Of a stretch of DNA of 14,496 nucleotides, positions 1 through 8,068 are shown in pieces. The notes beneath the pieces were generated by a model. It was not told the origin of the DNA, did not search any database, and was given only the letters and a program-made list of their open reading frames with translations. The position numbers were made by a program, and so were the translations under genes. Each line of letters starts with the position of its first letter. Within the stretch, counting starts at the first letter, position 1. Source of the stretch: CAWULT01 sp963923455 (lineage in GTDB: Bacteria > Acidobacteriota > Vicinamibacteria > Vicinamibacterales > UBA2999); assembly GCA_963923455.1 (NCBI GenBank), contig CAWULT010000117.1:1-14496 (forward strand), written 5' to 3'.

Positions 1-112
1 CGTTCGAAACAAGGCGGGGGAGTACGCCGTGTGGTACGGGCTGTTCGCGCGCGAGGCCGCCTCGGTGGCCGCGCTCGTGGCCGGCGGCGAGGTGCAGGGT
101 GTCACACGCTGA
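1..112 (+). CDS. FkbM-type methyltransferase, C-terminal fragment (5' end outside window)
   Basis: Only the last 36 codons are present, read in frame from base 2 to the TGA at 110-112. The segment N-K-A-G-E-Y-A-V-W-Y-G-L-F-A-R is nearly the same as the end of the FkbM domain at 2080-4554, which reads N-R-A-G-E-Y-L-V-W-Y-G-L-F-V-R. This is therefore the tail of a paralogous SAM-dependent methyltransferase, probably a sugar O-methyltransferase. Whether it too is fused behind a GT-B-like domain cannot be seen. The next gene starts inside its 3' end (GTG at 99, 14-base overlap). The match covers only one short block, but it is close at both protein and DNA level. Confidence 0.8.
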   Translation, partial: VRNKAGEYAVWYGLFAREAASVAALVAGGEVQGVTR

Positions 113-1154
113 TCCCACGGGGATCCCGCGTGCCGCCGCGGCCGCGCCGGCCGTCGGCAAGAAGGACGCGGCGCGTCTGGCCGCGACGGCCTGGGCGAGG
201 TATCTCGACCTGCGGGACCGCCTGCGGCCGCTGCGCGAGGCCGACCGGGACGTCGAGTGGAGCGACCGCGAGCAGCGGCTGCGGGACGGCCTGGCGCCGT
301 ACTGGGACGCCACGCCCGAGTCGATCGCGGACCTGCGCGAGTGCGGCAAGGTGGTCAGCGGCGTGCGCCGGTCGCAGTACAAGGGCGAGCGGGCGGCGCT
401 GCTGCAGGCGCAGCTCGACAAGGATCTCGAACGCCTGCTGGACAAGGGGGATGCGTCCCTGCTGCAGGACGAGCCGCCGGTGCTCGGCGGCTTCGGTTTC
501 GCCAGCCTCGGCAAGCGCTACAACGAGGACACGCTCCGCTACTTCCGGGTGCTGTCGCTGCTGCAGGACGCGGCCCTGCTCGAGGACTGCCGCCGCCAGC
601 CACGGCGGACGATCTGGGAGGTGGCGGGCAACTGGGGCGGCCTGGCGTTCCAGTTCCACTCGGCGTGCCCGCAGGCCGCCTACCTGATGACCGGCCCCGC
701 CGAGCTGCTGCTCGTCTCGTCCGTGTATCTCGGCACGCTGTTCCCGGACGCGCGGCTGCGCGTCTGGGAACCGGCGCGCCCGGACGCGTTCTGGCACGCG
801 TGGGACGAGGTGGACTTCGCGTTCGCGCCCGAGTCGGCCGTGCCGGCGCTGGCGCCGCCCGGCCTGCTGCTGACGCTCGACCTGGGCGCCCTGGATCAGA
901 TGACGCCCGCCCGCGCCGACGCCCACGTGCGCCGGGCCCACGAACTGGAGTGCCGGTACGTGTTCTCCGTCTGCGCGCCCGGCCAGCCGGACCCGGCCCA
1001 GGCGACGGCGGTGGAGCCCGTCCTGGACCGGTGGTACTGGCGGCATCCCGTTTCCACCGCGGCGGGGCTGGCCAAGCGTCTCGCGCTCGGGCCGGCGCGG
1101 CGGGGCGCCGTGGACCGGACGTACCGGCTGTCGTGGCGGCGGCTGCTGGCGTGA
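99..1154 (+). CDS. putative sugar O-methyltransferase (NanM-like), stand-alone
   Basis: This 351-residue protein is predicted to be a cytosolic SAM-dependent methyltransferase that acts on a sugar hydroxyl. The cofactor loop is visible as W-E-V-A-G-N-W-G-G around residues 173-181, in the glycine-rich motif I position. It is followed by LFPDARLRVWE, and then by the segments APESAV and TLDLGALDQMT, a layout I associate with the NanM-type putative sugar methyltransferase family. Residues about 40-351 align with residues about 543-851 of the fusion protein at 4551-7106, including V(F)EPPxLGGFGFA and the closing WRR-(L/I)-x-A. No signal peptide or membrane segment is seen. The start is GTG at 99, the only reasonable in-frame start, with a weak purine-rich site (GGCGAGG) 6 bases upstream; it overlaps the previous gene by 14 bases. 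It overlaps the next gene by 4 bases (GTGA). The sugar substrate is unknown. Confidence 0.82.
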   Translation: MSHADPTGIPRAAAAAPAVGKKDAARLAATAWARYLDLRDRLRPLREADRDVEWSDREQRLRDGLAPYWDATPESIADLRECGKVVSGVRRSQYKGERAALLQAQLDKDLERLLDKGDASLLQDEPPVLGGFGFASLGKRYNEDTLRYFRVLSLLQDAALLEDCRRQPRRTIWEVAGNWGGLAFQFHSACPQAAYLMTGPAELLLVSSVYLGTLFPDARLRVWEPARPDAFWHAWDEVDFAFAPESAVPALAPPGLLLTLDLGALDQMTPARADAHVRRAHELECRYVFSVCAPGQPDPAQATAVEPVLDRWYWRHPVSTAAGLAKRLALGPARRGAVDRTYRLSWRRLLA

Positions 1155-2074
1155 CGACCTCGCCGCGCGTCGTGCTGGGCATGCCGGCCTACAACCGGCC
1201 CGAGACGCTGCCGCGCACGCTCGAGTCGCTGTTCTCGCAGACGTGCCTCGACTTCGCCCTGGTGATCGTCGACGACCTGCCGTCGCCGGAGGTGGCCGCG
1301 GTGGTGGACCGGTACCGGTCGATCTTTCCGCGCCTCCACTACGAGGCCAACACGACGCGGCTCGGGATGGTCGCCAACTGGCGCAAGGTCTTCGAGCGGG
1401 CACGGGCGCTCTATCCCTCGGCGCCGTACTTCGCCTGGGTGTCGGATCACGACCTCTGGCACGCGCGGTGGCTCGAGGAACTGGTGGCCGTGCTCGACGC
1501 CGAGCCCGGCGTCGTGCTGGCCTACCCGGAGAACCTGCGGATGCTCCCGCATCGATCGGAGATCGCGCGGAAGGAATTCGAGACGGCCGGTGTCACGAGC
1601 CGGGCCGAACGGATGCGCCGCTCGTCGCGGTTCATGCTGGCCGGCAACATGATCTACGGCCTGGTGCGCGCGGAGGCGCTGGCGGCCGCCGGCGTCTTCC
1701 GCGCGGTGGTGACGCCGGACCGCCAGGTGCTGCTCGCGCTGTCGCTGTTCGGCCAGGTCCGCCAGGTGCCGGAAGTGCTCTGGTACCGCGAGATCCTGCG
1801 GGGGTTCGACATCGATCGGCAGCGCAGCGTCTTCTTCCCCCAGGGGGCGCCGTTCTACGTGTACCTGCCGTCCCACCTGCAGCACTGGGGCGTGCTGACC
1901 TGGGACTTCGCGATCCGCGGGCGCGGCCGTCCGGCGTTCGGCCGGCTCGCGGGTGCGTGGTACGCGGCGATCCAGCTGGCCAACGCCGTGGTTCGGCAGC
2001 TCGTGCTGCCGAAGTCCGGCTGGCGCCGTGCGCTCGGCCTCCGGGCCGCGGATCCCTCACCGGAAGGCGACTAG
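1151..2074 (+). CDS. family 2 (GT-A) glycosyltransferase
   Basis: This 307-residue inverting GT-A glycosyltransferase would transfer a sugar from a nucleotide donor to a glycan acceptor at the cytoplasmic face. The N-terminus has the GT2 pattern: VVLGMPAYNRPETLPRTLES, then LVIVDD with Asp41-Asp42, and a metal-binding DXD-type motif Asp99-His100-Asp101 within WVSDHD. A later TPDRQVLLAL block and VLWYRE (shared with the paralogue) probably carry the acceptor or catalytic-base residues; that assignment is inference. No transmembrane helix is evident. The GTG start at 1151 overlaps the stop of the upstream methyltransferase (GTGA). There is no clear Shine-Dalgarno sequence, so translation is probably coupled. 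The gene ends 5 bases before the next start. It is paralogous along its whole length to the gene at 7103-8068, with the DD and DHD motifs at identical residue numbers. Confidence 0.88.
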   Translation: MTTSPRVVLGMPAYNRPETLPRTLESLFSQTCLDFALVIVDDLPSPEVAAVVDRYRSIFPRLHYEANTTRLGMVANWRKVFERARALYPSAPYFAWVSDHDLWHARWLEELVAVLDAEPGVVLAYPENLRMLPHRSEIARKEFETAGVTSRAERMRRSSRFMLAGNMIYGLVRAEALAAAGVFRAVVTPDRQVLLALSLFGQVRQVPEVLWYREILRGFDIDRQRSVFFPQGAPFYVYLPSHLQHWGVLTWDFAIRGRGRPAFGRLAGAWYAAIQLANAVVRQLVLPKSGWRRALGLRAADPSPEGD

Positions 2075-2079
2075 CTCAG

Positions 2080-4554
2080 ATGAAGATTCTGTTCGTCATG
2101 CGGCACTCGGGGTACGTGCGGAACTTCGAGTCCACGCTCCGGCTGCTCGCCGGACGGGGCCACACCGTGCACCTCGCGTTCCAGATCGCCGGGCCGCACG
2201 CGTTGCTCGACGCCGCCGACGTGGCCGGCCAGCTCGAGCGGGAGTATCCGACCTTCTCGCGCGGCGTCATTCCGGTGCGGGACGACGCGTTCGGGTACGC
2301 GGCGCGCGAACTGCGGCTGAACCTCGACTACCTGCGCTATCTGGCCCCGGAGTACCGGCACGCCCCGAAGCTGGCGGCCCGCGCCGCGCGCGAGGCGTCG
2401 AAGGCGTTCGTCGAACGCGTCGCCCAGCCGCGGTACCGGAGCGCGGGCGCGCGACGGCGCCTGGCGTCCTGGCTCGGGTTGCGGCATCGCGCCGTCCCGA
2501 CCGACTCGCGGATCGACGCGTACCTGCAGGCGCACAAGCCCGACGTGATCGCGGTCACGCCGCTCATCGAGCCCGGTGCGCCGCAGGCCGAGGTGCTGCG
2601 CAGCGCCCGCCGGCTCGGGCTGCGGACCGCGCTGTGCGTGGCGAGCTGGGACAACCTGACGAACAAGGGCCTGATCCACGGCCCGGTGGACCGGGTGATG
2701 GTCTGGAACGAGGCGATGAAGGCGGAGGCCGTGGCGCTGCACGGCGTGCCGCCGTCTTCGGTCGTCGTGACCGGCGCGCAGCCGTTCGACCACTGGTTCA
2801 CGTGGCAGCCGTCGACGACGCGCCGGGAGTTCTGCGCCCAGGTGGGGCTGTCCCCGAACGACCCGTACCTCCTCTACGTCTGCTCGTCGCGGTTCATCGC
2901 GCCCCAGGAGGTGCCCTTCGTCCGCCAGTGGATCGAGCGGATTCGCGAGTCCGGGTCCGCGCGGTTGCGGCAGGCGGGCGTGCTGATCCGTCCTCATCCG
3001 CAGAACGCGGACCAGTGGGCGCAGGCCGACCTGGCGGGGCTCGACGGGGTGACCGTGTGGCCGCCGGCCGGGCGCGCCCCGGCCGACGACCAGAGCCGCG
3101 CCGACTACTTCGACTCGATTCACCACGCGGCGGCGGTCGTCGGCATCAACACGACGGCCGAGATCGAGAGCGCGATCATCGGGCGCCCCGTGTTCACCGT
3201 GACGGCGCCCGAGTTCAGGGAGACACAGGAAGGCACCCTGCACTTCGAGCACCTGCGGTCGGCCAACGGGGGGCTGGTTCAGGTGGCGCCCGACCTCGAC
3301 GTGCACGTCCGGCAGCTCGACGAGGCGCTCGCCGCGCCCGGAGAGGACCAGGGACGGGGGGCCCGGTTCGTCGACGCGTTCGTCCGGCCCTTCGGACGCG
3401 ACGTGCCCGCGACGCCGAGGCTGGTCGATGCGCTCGAGTCGCTGGCGCAGGGCCCGGCCCCGGCTCCCGAGCCGCCGCCGCTGCTGGCGCCGCTGCTGCG
3501 TCGCTCGCTGGCGCGGGCCGGGGCGAAGCTGCAGCTCGAGGCGGTCCGCAAGGCCGAGGGGCGCCTCGCCCGGTCGGCCGCGAGTCGCCGCAAGGCGCCG
3601 CCGGCCGCGGCGCCCGCGGACCAGCCCGCGCCGGAGGCCGAGGCCGCCGGTGCCCCGGCGGCCCGGCGCGCGATCCGTAACTGGAAGGACCTGGCGCGTG
3701 CCTATCGCGCGATGGACTACCGGCAGCGCGTCTACTTCGGCCGCGCCACGCTCGACGACACCCCGGGGGAGCTGTTGCACTCGGTGTTCGAGCACACGAA
3801 GCCCGAGCGACTCGACTTCCCGGACGCCGACGTGTTCCTGCGGATCACGTCGAAGGCCGAGCGGATGCGGCTGCGCGCGTGCGCGAAGGAGCCCTTCACC
3901 GTGGAGTGGCTGCGCGAGCACGTGGGCGCCGGCGACGTGCTGTTCGACATCGGCGCGAACATCGGCGTCTACTCGCTCATCGCCGCGAAGAAGCCCGGCG
4001 GCGGTGCGCGGGTGTTCGCCTTCGACCCGAGTTACGCGAACATCGCGTCGCTCGGGGCCGGCATGGTGCTCAACCACGTCGAGGACGCCGTCACGCCGAT
4101 CCCGGTCGCGCTCTCGGACCGCACCGGCCTGGCCGTCTTCAACCTGCGCTCGCTCGAGCCGGGCAGCGCGCGGCACTCGCTCGGTGACGACCCGGCCGTG
4201 GACGAGGGGCCGGTGCTGTTCCGCCAGCCGGTGATGACCTTCCGGCTGGACGACCTGGTCCAGCTGGTCGGGTTGCCGCTGCCCAACCACGTCAAGCTCG
4301 ACGTCGACGGCGGCGAACTGGCCGTGCTGGAGGGCGCGTCGCGGACGCTGTCGTCGCCGGCGCTGCGGACGGTGCTGATCGAGGTCAGCACCTCGATGTC
4401 GGAGGCCGTGTCCGCGGTGCTCGCGCGGCACGGCCTGGGGCTGCACGCGAAGGTGCACGTGCAGAACCGCGCCGGGGAGTACCTCGTGTGGTACGGGCTC
4501 TTCGTGCGCGGGGCGTCCGGCGAGGCGCGGCCGGCGGAGGTGCTGACGCGGTGA
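2080..4554 (+). CDS. GT-B-like glycosyltransferase fused to FkbM methyltransferase
   Basis: This 824-residue protein has two domains. Residues 1-455 are the GT-B-like domain repeated five times in this window: MKILFVM and RNFESTL at the start, S189-W190-D191-N192 in SWDNLTNKGLIH, WNE, VVVTGAQPFDHWF, R304-P-H-P-Q-N309, YFDSIHHAAAVVGINTTAEIE (N357) and QEGTLHF. I infer a GT-B or CDP-glycerol-transferase-like fold from the layout but cannot name the family. A hydrophobic and basic stretch (about 468-505) and an Ala/Pro-rich linker (about 505-530) lead to an FkbM-type SAM methyltransferase. That domain shows VLFDIGANIGVYSLIA (D623, G625, N627, G629), FAFDPS and HVKLDVDGGELAVLEGA (K739, D741, D743, E746). 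The likely role is adding a residue and O-methylating it. The ATG at 2080 is chosen because it aligns with the paralogues; GGAAGG lies 12 bases upstream. It overlaps the next gene by 4 bases (GTGA). Confidence 0.85.
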   Translation: MKILFVMRHSGYVRNFESTLRLLAGRGHTVHLAFQIAGPHALLDAADVAGQLEREYPTFSRGVIPVRDDAFGYAARELRLNLDYLRYLAPEYRHAPKLAARAAREASKAFVERVAQPRYRSAGARRRLASWLGLRHRAVPTDSRIDAYLQAHKPDVIAVTPLIEPGAPQAEVLRSARRLGLRTALCVASWDNLTNKGLIHGPVDRVMVWNEAMKAEAVALHGVPPSSVVVTGAQPFDHWFTWQPSTTRREFCAQVGLSPNDPYLLYVCSSRFIAPQEVPFVRQWIERIRESGSARLRQAGVLIRPHPQNADQWAQADLAGLDGVTVWPPAGRAPADDQSRADYFDSIHHAAAVVGINTTAEIESAIIGRPVFTVTAPEFRETQEGTLHFEHLRSANGGLVQVAPDLDVHVRQLDEALAAPGEDQGRGARFVDAFVRPFGRDVPATPRLVDALESLAQGPAPAPEPPPLLAPLLRRSLARAGAKLQLEAVRKAEGRLARSAASRRKAPPAAAPADQPAPEAEAAGAPAARRAIRNWKDLARAYRAMDYRQRVYFGRATLDDTPGELLHSVFEHTKPERLDFPDADVFLRITSKAERMRLRACAKEPFTVEWLREHVGAGDVLFDIGANIGVYSLIAAKKPGGGARVFAFDPSYANIASLGAGMVLNHVEDAVTPIPVALSDRTGLAVFNLRSLEPGSARHSLGDDPAVDEGPVLFRQPVMTFRLDDLVQLVGLPLPNHVKLDVDGGELAVLEGASRTLSSPALRTVLIEVSTSMSEAVSAVLARHGLGLHAKVHVQNRAGEYLVWYGLFVRGASGEARPAEVLTR
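2644..2673 (+). repeat. 30-base direct repeat, copy 1 (tryptophan motif codons)
   Basis: These 30 bases encode the S-W-D-N-L-T-N-K-G-L motif and are identical to 13378-13407. The matching stretch at 5106-5135 differs at one base. This is coding sequence shared by GT-B-like paralogues, not a mobile repeat. Confidence 0.8.
4536..4540 (+). promoter_or_regulatory. Shine-Dalgarno for the 4551 GTG start
   Basis: GGAGG lies 10 bases before the GTG at 4551. It supports this start over the in-frame upstream ATG at 4488, which would extend the protein into the FkbM coding region of the preceding gene. All paralogous GT-B-like proteins begin at the matching residue. Confidence 0.6.
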
Positions 4555-7106
4555 ACGTGCTGTTCGTGATGCGCAGCACGATTTACGTGCGCAACTTCGA
4601 GTCGACGCTGCGGACGCTCGCCTCGCGGGGCCATCGCGTCCACGTGCTGGCCGAGCGCCACCTGCCCGAGTCGAACGACCTGATCGCGCGGCTGTGCGCC
4701 GAGCACGACGGCATCACGTGGAGCGTGCCGCCGCCCGTGCCGTTCTCGTCGTGGTCGTGGCTCGGTCGCGACCTGCGGCGCGCCGTCGACTTCCTGCGTT
4801 ACCTCGGATCCGAGTACGCCGATGCACCGAAGCTCAGGGCCCGGGCGGAGAAGGGCGCGCCCCCGTTCGTGCTCGAGTGGCTGAAGCACCCGCGGCTGGC
4901 CTCGCCGCGCGGGCGCCGGTGGCTGACGCGGGTGCTGCGGCTGGCCGATCGCGCGATGCCGACCAACCCCGACATCGACGCGTGCGTGGCCGGGGCCGAC
5001 CCGGACCTCCTGCTCGTGACGCCGCTGGTCGAGCCCGGCTCGCCGCAGGCGGAGTACCTGCGGTCGGCGCGCGCGCGCGGCGTGCGCACCGGCCTCTGCG
5101 TCTACAGCTGGGACAACCTGACCAACAAGGGCCTGATCCACGACCCGCTGGACGTCGTGACCGTCTGGAACGACGCCATGCGCCAGGAGGCCATCACGCT
5201 GCACGGCGTGCCGGCGGGGCGGGTCGTCGTGACGGGCGCCGCCGCCTACGACCACTGGTTCACGTGGAAGCCCAGTCTCGACCGGGAGGCCTTCTGCCGG
5301 CTGGTGGGGCTGCGCGGCGATCGGCCCTACCTGCTCTACCTGTGCTCGTCCAAGTTCATCGCCCCCGCCGAAGTGGCGTTCGTGCGGAAGTGGGTGACCG
5401 AGCTGCGGCGCCTCTCGCCCGTGCTCCGCGACTGCGGCGTGCTGGTGCGCCCCCACCCGCAGAACACGGACCAGTGGGACGGCGTGGCGCTCGAGCTCGA
5501 TCAGGTGGTGGTCTGGCCGCGCGGCGGCGCCAATCCGATGAGCGCCGCATCGCGCGCCGAGTACTTCGACTCGATTCACCACGCCGCCGCCGTGACCGGC
5601 ATCAACACCAGCGCGCAGATCGAGAGCGCCATCGTCGGCCGCGCCGTCTACACGATCCTCGCGCCGGAGTTCGCGGCGACGCAGGAGGGCACCCTCCATT
5701 TCCAGCACCTGCGGCAGACGCTGCTCGTCGCGGCCGACTTCGCGGAGCACGCGGCGCACCTGGAGGCGGCGGTCACCGGCGGTGGCGACGCCGAGCGCTG
5801 CCGCCGGTTCGTCGAGTCGTTCGTCCGGCCCCACGGCCGCGAGGTGCCGGCCACGCCGGCCCTCGTCGACGCGCTCGAGCGGTTGGGCGCCCAGGGCCGC
5901 GCGCGCCCGGACCGGGGCCCCTGGTGGGGGCCGGTCGTCCGGCTGGCGCTGCGGCCGATCGTGCGCCGCCGCGCCGACAGCGACCGCGGGCGTCAGGAGC
6001 GGCTCGCGTGGCAGGAGAAGCTGCGGGAGCGCCGGCAGGCCGAGGTGGCGCACCAGCGGGCGTCGCGCGGGGATGCGCGCCGTGTGGCGGCCGAGGCGCG
6101 CGACGAGCGGAAGCGCGCCGACGCCGCGCGCCGTGAGGCGGCGTCCCGGGCGAGGGCCGCGCTCGAGGCCCGGGCCTGCGAGAACTACCGGCGCATCCGT
6201 GACTGGGCCGTGCGGCTCCGCCCGGCGGCCGGCGACGGCGATGGCGCCGGCTGCCCGCGGCTCGAGGCCCTGGCGCCGCTCTGGGCGGCGACGCCCGAGA
6301 TGATCGCCACGCTGCGACGACAGGCGGCGCCGATCGGTCTGAGCGCGCCCGACGAGTACCTGTCGCGCGACACCGAACCGATGCAGCGGCTGAAGCGCGA
6401 CGTGGCGCTGCTGCGCAAGCAGGCCGGGTCCGGCCTGTTCGTCTACGAGCCCCCGGACCTCGGTGGATTCGGGTTCGCGGAGCAGGGGCAGCTGTTCAAC
6501 AGGGACACGGTGCGATTCTTCTCGGCGATGGTGGCGCTCGAGGACGGGGCGGTCATCCAGGACTTCCGAGCGGGCGCCGGACGACGGGTCGTCTGGGAGA
6601 TCGGGGGCGGCTGGGGCGGCTTCGCCTACCAGTTCCGGACGCTGTGCCCCGACGTGACGTACGTGATCAGCGGACCGCCCCTCCTGCTGCTGGTGTCGGC
6701 CACCTACCTGACGACCCTTTTCCCCGACGCGCGGTGCCGCTTCGAGGAGGCCGACGGCGGACGGATGGAGGCCGGGTGGGACGCAGCCGACTTCGTGTTC
6801 GTGCCCGAGTCGGCGGTGGGTGCGCTGACGCTGCCCCGGCTCGACCTGACGGTCGACCTCGGCGTGCTCGCCGAGCTGGGCGAGGCACGGGCCGCGTTCT
6901 ACGTGCGGCGTGCGTACGACCTGGGGTCGCGCTTCCTGTACACGCTCGGCGGGGACGACGACGCGCGGCTCGCCGAACGGATCGAGCCCGGGTTCTGGGC
7001 GCACCCGATTCCGCCGCGGCGCGACCGCAAGCGGCTGGACGAGGACGGAACGCCCGCCGACCCGCCCGATCGGCACGTCGTCGGCTGGAGGCGAATCGTC
7101 GCATGA
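4551..7106 (+). CDS. GT-B-like glycosyltransferase fused through a coiled coil to a NanM-like sugar O-methyltransferase
   Basis: This 851-residue fusion starts at GTG 4551. Residues 1-455 are the second copy of the GT-B-like domain: VRNFESTL near the N-terminus, S186-W187-D188-N189 in SWDNLTNKG, R300-P-H-P-Q-N305, and G350-I-N-T-S-A355 followed by E358. A short hydrophobic and basic stretch (about 458-475, GPVVRLALRPIVRRR) precedes about 70 strongly charged Arg/Glu/Ala-rich residues (475-543) that look like a helical or coiled-coil spacer. Residues 543-851 form a SAM-dependent sugar methyltransferase with E683-I-G-G-G-W-G-G690, LFPDAR, VPESAV and a WRRIVA end. This domain is homologous to the separate protein at 99-1154. 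The fusion suggests that glycosyl transfer and O-methylation are physically linked. It overlaps both neighbours by 4 bases. The fusion is real in this sequence: one uninterrupted frame with no internal stop. Confidence 0.86.
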   Translation: MNVLFVMRSTIYVRNFESTLRTLASRGHRVHVLAERHLPESNDLIARLCAEHDGITWSVPPPVPFSSWSWLGRDLRRAVDFLRYLGSEYADAPKLRARAEKGAPPFVLEWLKHPRLASPRGRRWLTRVLRLADRAMPTNPDIDACVAGADPDLLLVTPLVEPGSPQAEYLRSARARGVRTGLCVYSWDNLTNKGLIHDPLDVVTVWNDAMRQEAITLHGVPAGRVVVTGAAAYDHWFTWKPSLDREAFCRLVGLRGDRPYLLYLCSSKFIAPAEVAFVRKWVTELRRLSPVLRDCGVLVRPHPQNTDQWDGVALELDQVVVWPRGGANPMSAASRAEYFDSIHHAAAVTGINTSAQIESAIVGRAVYTILAPEFAATQEGTLHFQHLRQTLLVAADFAEHAAHLEAAVTGGGDAERCRRFVESFVRPHGREVPATPALVDALERLGAQGRARPDRGPWWGPVVRLALRPIVRRRADSDRGRQERLAWQEKLRERRQAEVAHQRASRGDARRVAAEARDERKRADAARREAASRARAALEARACENYRRIRDWAVRLRPAAGDGDGAGCPRLEALAPLWAATPEMIATLRRQAAPIGLSAPDEYLSRDTEPMQRLKRDVALLRKQAGSGLFVYEPPDLGGFGFAEQGQLFNRDTVRFFSAMVALEDGAVIQDFRAGAGRRVVWEIGGGWGGFAYQFRTLCPDVTYVISGPPLLLLVSATYLTTLFPDARCRFEEADGGRMEAGWDAADFVFVPESAVGALTLPRLDLTVDLGVLAELGEARAAFYVRRAYDLGSRFLYTLGGDDDARLAERIEPGFWAHPIPPRRDRKRLDEDGTPADPPDRHVVGWRRIVA

Positions 7107-8068
7107 GCGCGCCGCCGAGGATCGTGTTCGGCATGCCGGCGTATGGCCGGCCCGAGGCGCTGCCGCAGGTGCTCGAGTCGCTGCTGACGCAGACGCGCGG
7201 CGACTTCGCGCTCGTGATCGTCGACGACCAGCCGTCGCCCGAGGTGCGGGCGATCGTCGACCGCTACGCGGCTGCTGATCCGCGCATCGTCTACGAGGCC
7301 AATCCGTCCCGGCTCGGCATGGTCGGCAACTGGCGCAAGGCCTTCGACCGCGGGCGCGCGCGCTTCCCGGACGCCGAGTTCTTCGCCTGGGTCAGCGACC
7401 ATGACAGCTGGCATCCACGCTGGCTCGAGGTGCTGGTCGACGCGCTCGACCGCCGGCCCGAGGCGGTGATGGCCTATCCGCAGATGCAGCGCGTGTTCCC
7501 GGACGAGCGGCGCGCCGTGACGCGCCTGTTCGGCACGGCCGGCGTGGGCAGCCCGTTCGCGCGGTTGCGGCTCGCGACGAGCGAGATGACGGCCGGCAAC
7601 TGCATCTACGGGCTGTTCCGGGCCCGCGCGCTGGCGCAGGCCGGCGTGTTCCGCCCGGTGCTGATGCCCGACCGCCAGGTGCTGCTGGCGCTGTGCCTGC
7701 TGGGCGAGTTCGTCCACGTGCCGCAGGTGCTGTGGTACCGCGAGGTGGCCGGCGTGTTCAGCTTCGATCGGCAGCGGCGGATGTTCTTCGCCGGCCGTGC
7801 CCCGCTCTACCTGTACCTGCCGGCCAACGTCCAGCACTGCGCCGTGCTGTTCTGGGACTTCGCCGTGCGCGGCCGCGGCCGGCCGGCCGCCGGCCGGCTC
7901 ACCGGCGCCAGGTTCGCGGCGTGGCAACTCGGCTGCTCGATCTGGCGGGAGGTGACGCGGCACGACGCGGCCTGGCGGGTGTGGCTGGGACGGACGGCGA
8001 TCGGCCGCCGGTGGCTGGGCGGCGTGTCCGGGCAGGCGCAGGAGTCCGCGGCAGGGATGGCTCGATGA
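7103..8068 (+). CDS. family 2 (GT-A) glycosyltransferase, second copy
   Basis: This 321-residue glycosyltransferase is the full-length paralogue of the one at 1151-2074. It shares GMPAYxRPExLP, LVIVDD (Asp41-Asp42), RLGMVxNWRKxF, FFAWVSDHD (Asp99-His100-Asp101), a PDRQVLLAL block, VLWYRE and WDFA-(I/V)-RGRGRPA. It would add one sugar at the cytoplasmic side using a metal-bound nucleotide donor. It follows a sugar methyltransferase domain, just as its paralogue follows the stand-alone sugar methyltransferase. The ATG at 7103 overlaps the previous stop (ATGA), with GGAGG 11 bases upstream. The end overlaps the next gene by 4 bases (ATGA). The C-terminal 20 residues have no counterpart in the first copy. 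Donor and acceptor are unknown. Confidence 0.88.
   Translation: MSAPPRIVFGMPAYGRPEALPQVLESLLTQTRGDFALVIVDDQPSPEVRAIVDRYAAADPRIVYEANPSRLGMVGNWRKAFDRGRARFPDAEFFAWVSDHDSWHPRWLEVLVDALDRRPEAVMAYPQMQRVFPDERRAVTRLFGTAGVGSPFARLRLATSEMTAGNCIYGLFRARALAQAGVFRPVLMPDRQVLLALCLLGEFVHVPQVLWYREVAGVFSFDRQRRMFFAGRAPLYLYLPANVQHCAVLFWDFAVRGRGRPAAGRLTGARFAAWQLGCSIWREVTRHDAAWRVWLGRTAIGRRWLGGVSGQAQESAAGMAR

Noticed and set aside
1243..2079. Upstream extension of the 2080-4554 gene into the GT2 gene
   Set aside because: The frame is open by chance. The added residues have no GT-like content, and the paralogues all begin at the residue matching ATG 2080.
1953..3680. Long alternative + strand frames (also 257-1150, 4694-6136 and 8400-10481 in the frames not used by the genes)
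   Set aside because: Their translations are Arg/Ala/Gly/Pro-rich with no recognisable motif, and they overlap genes with conserved paralogues in the correct frame.
4032..7076. Minus-strand open frame of 1014 codons, and other long minus-strand frames such as 2071-4458, 7807-10689, 10439-12607 and 12697-14460
   Set aside because: They mirror + strand genes with recognisable domains, are rich in Arg, His, Pro and Gly without domain motifs, and cross several + strand gene boundaries. Long antisense frames are expected at this GC content.
4551..7106. Possibility that the fusion is two genes with a missed stop
   Set aside because: The frame is uninterrupted across the spacer, there is no internal start with a ribosome binding site at the spacer end, and the adjacent fusions show that joining is the local pattern.
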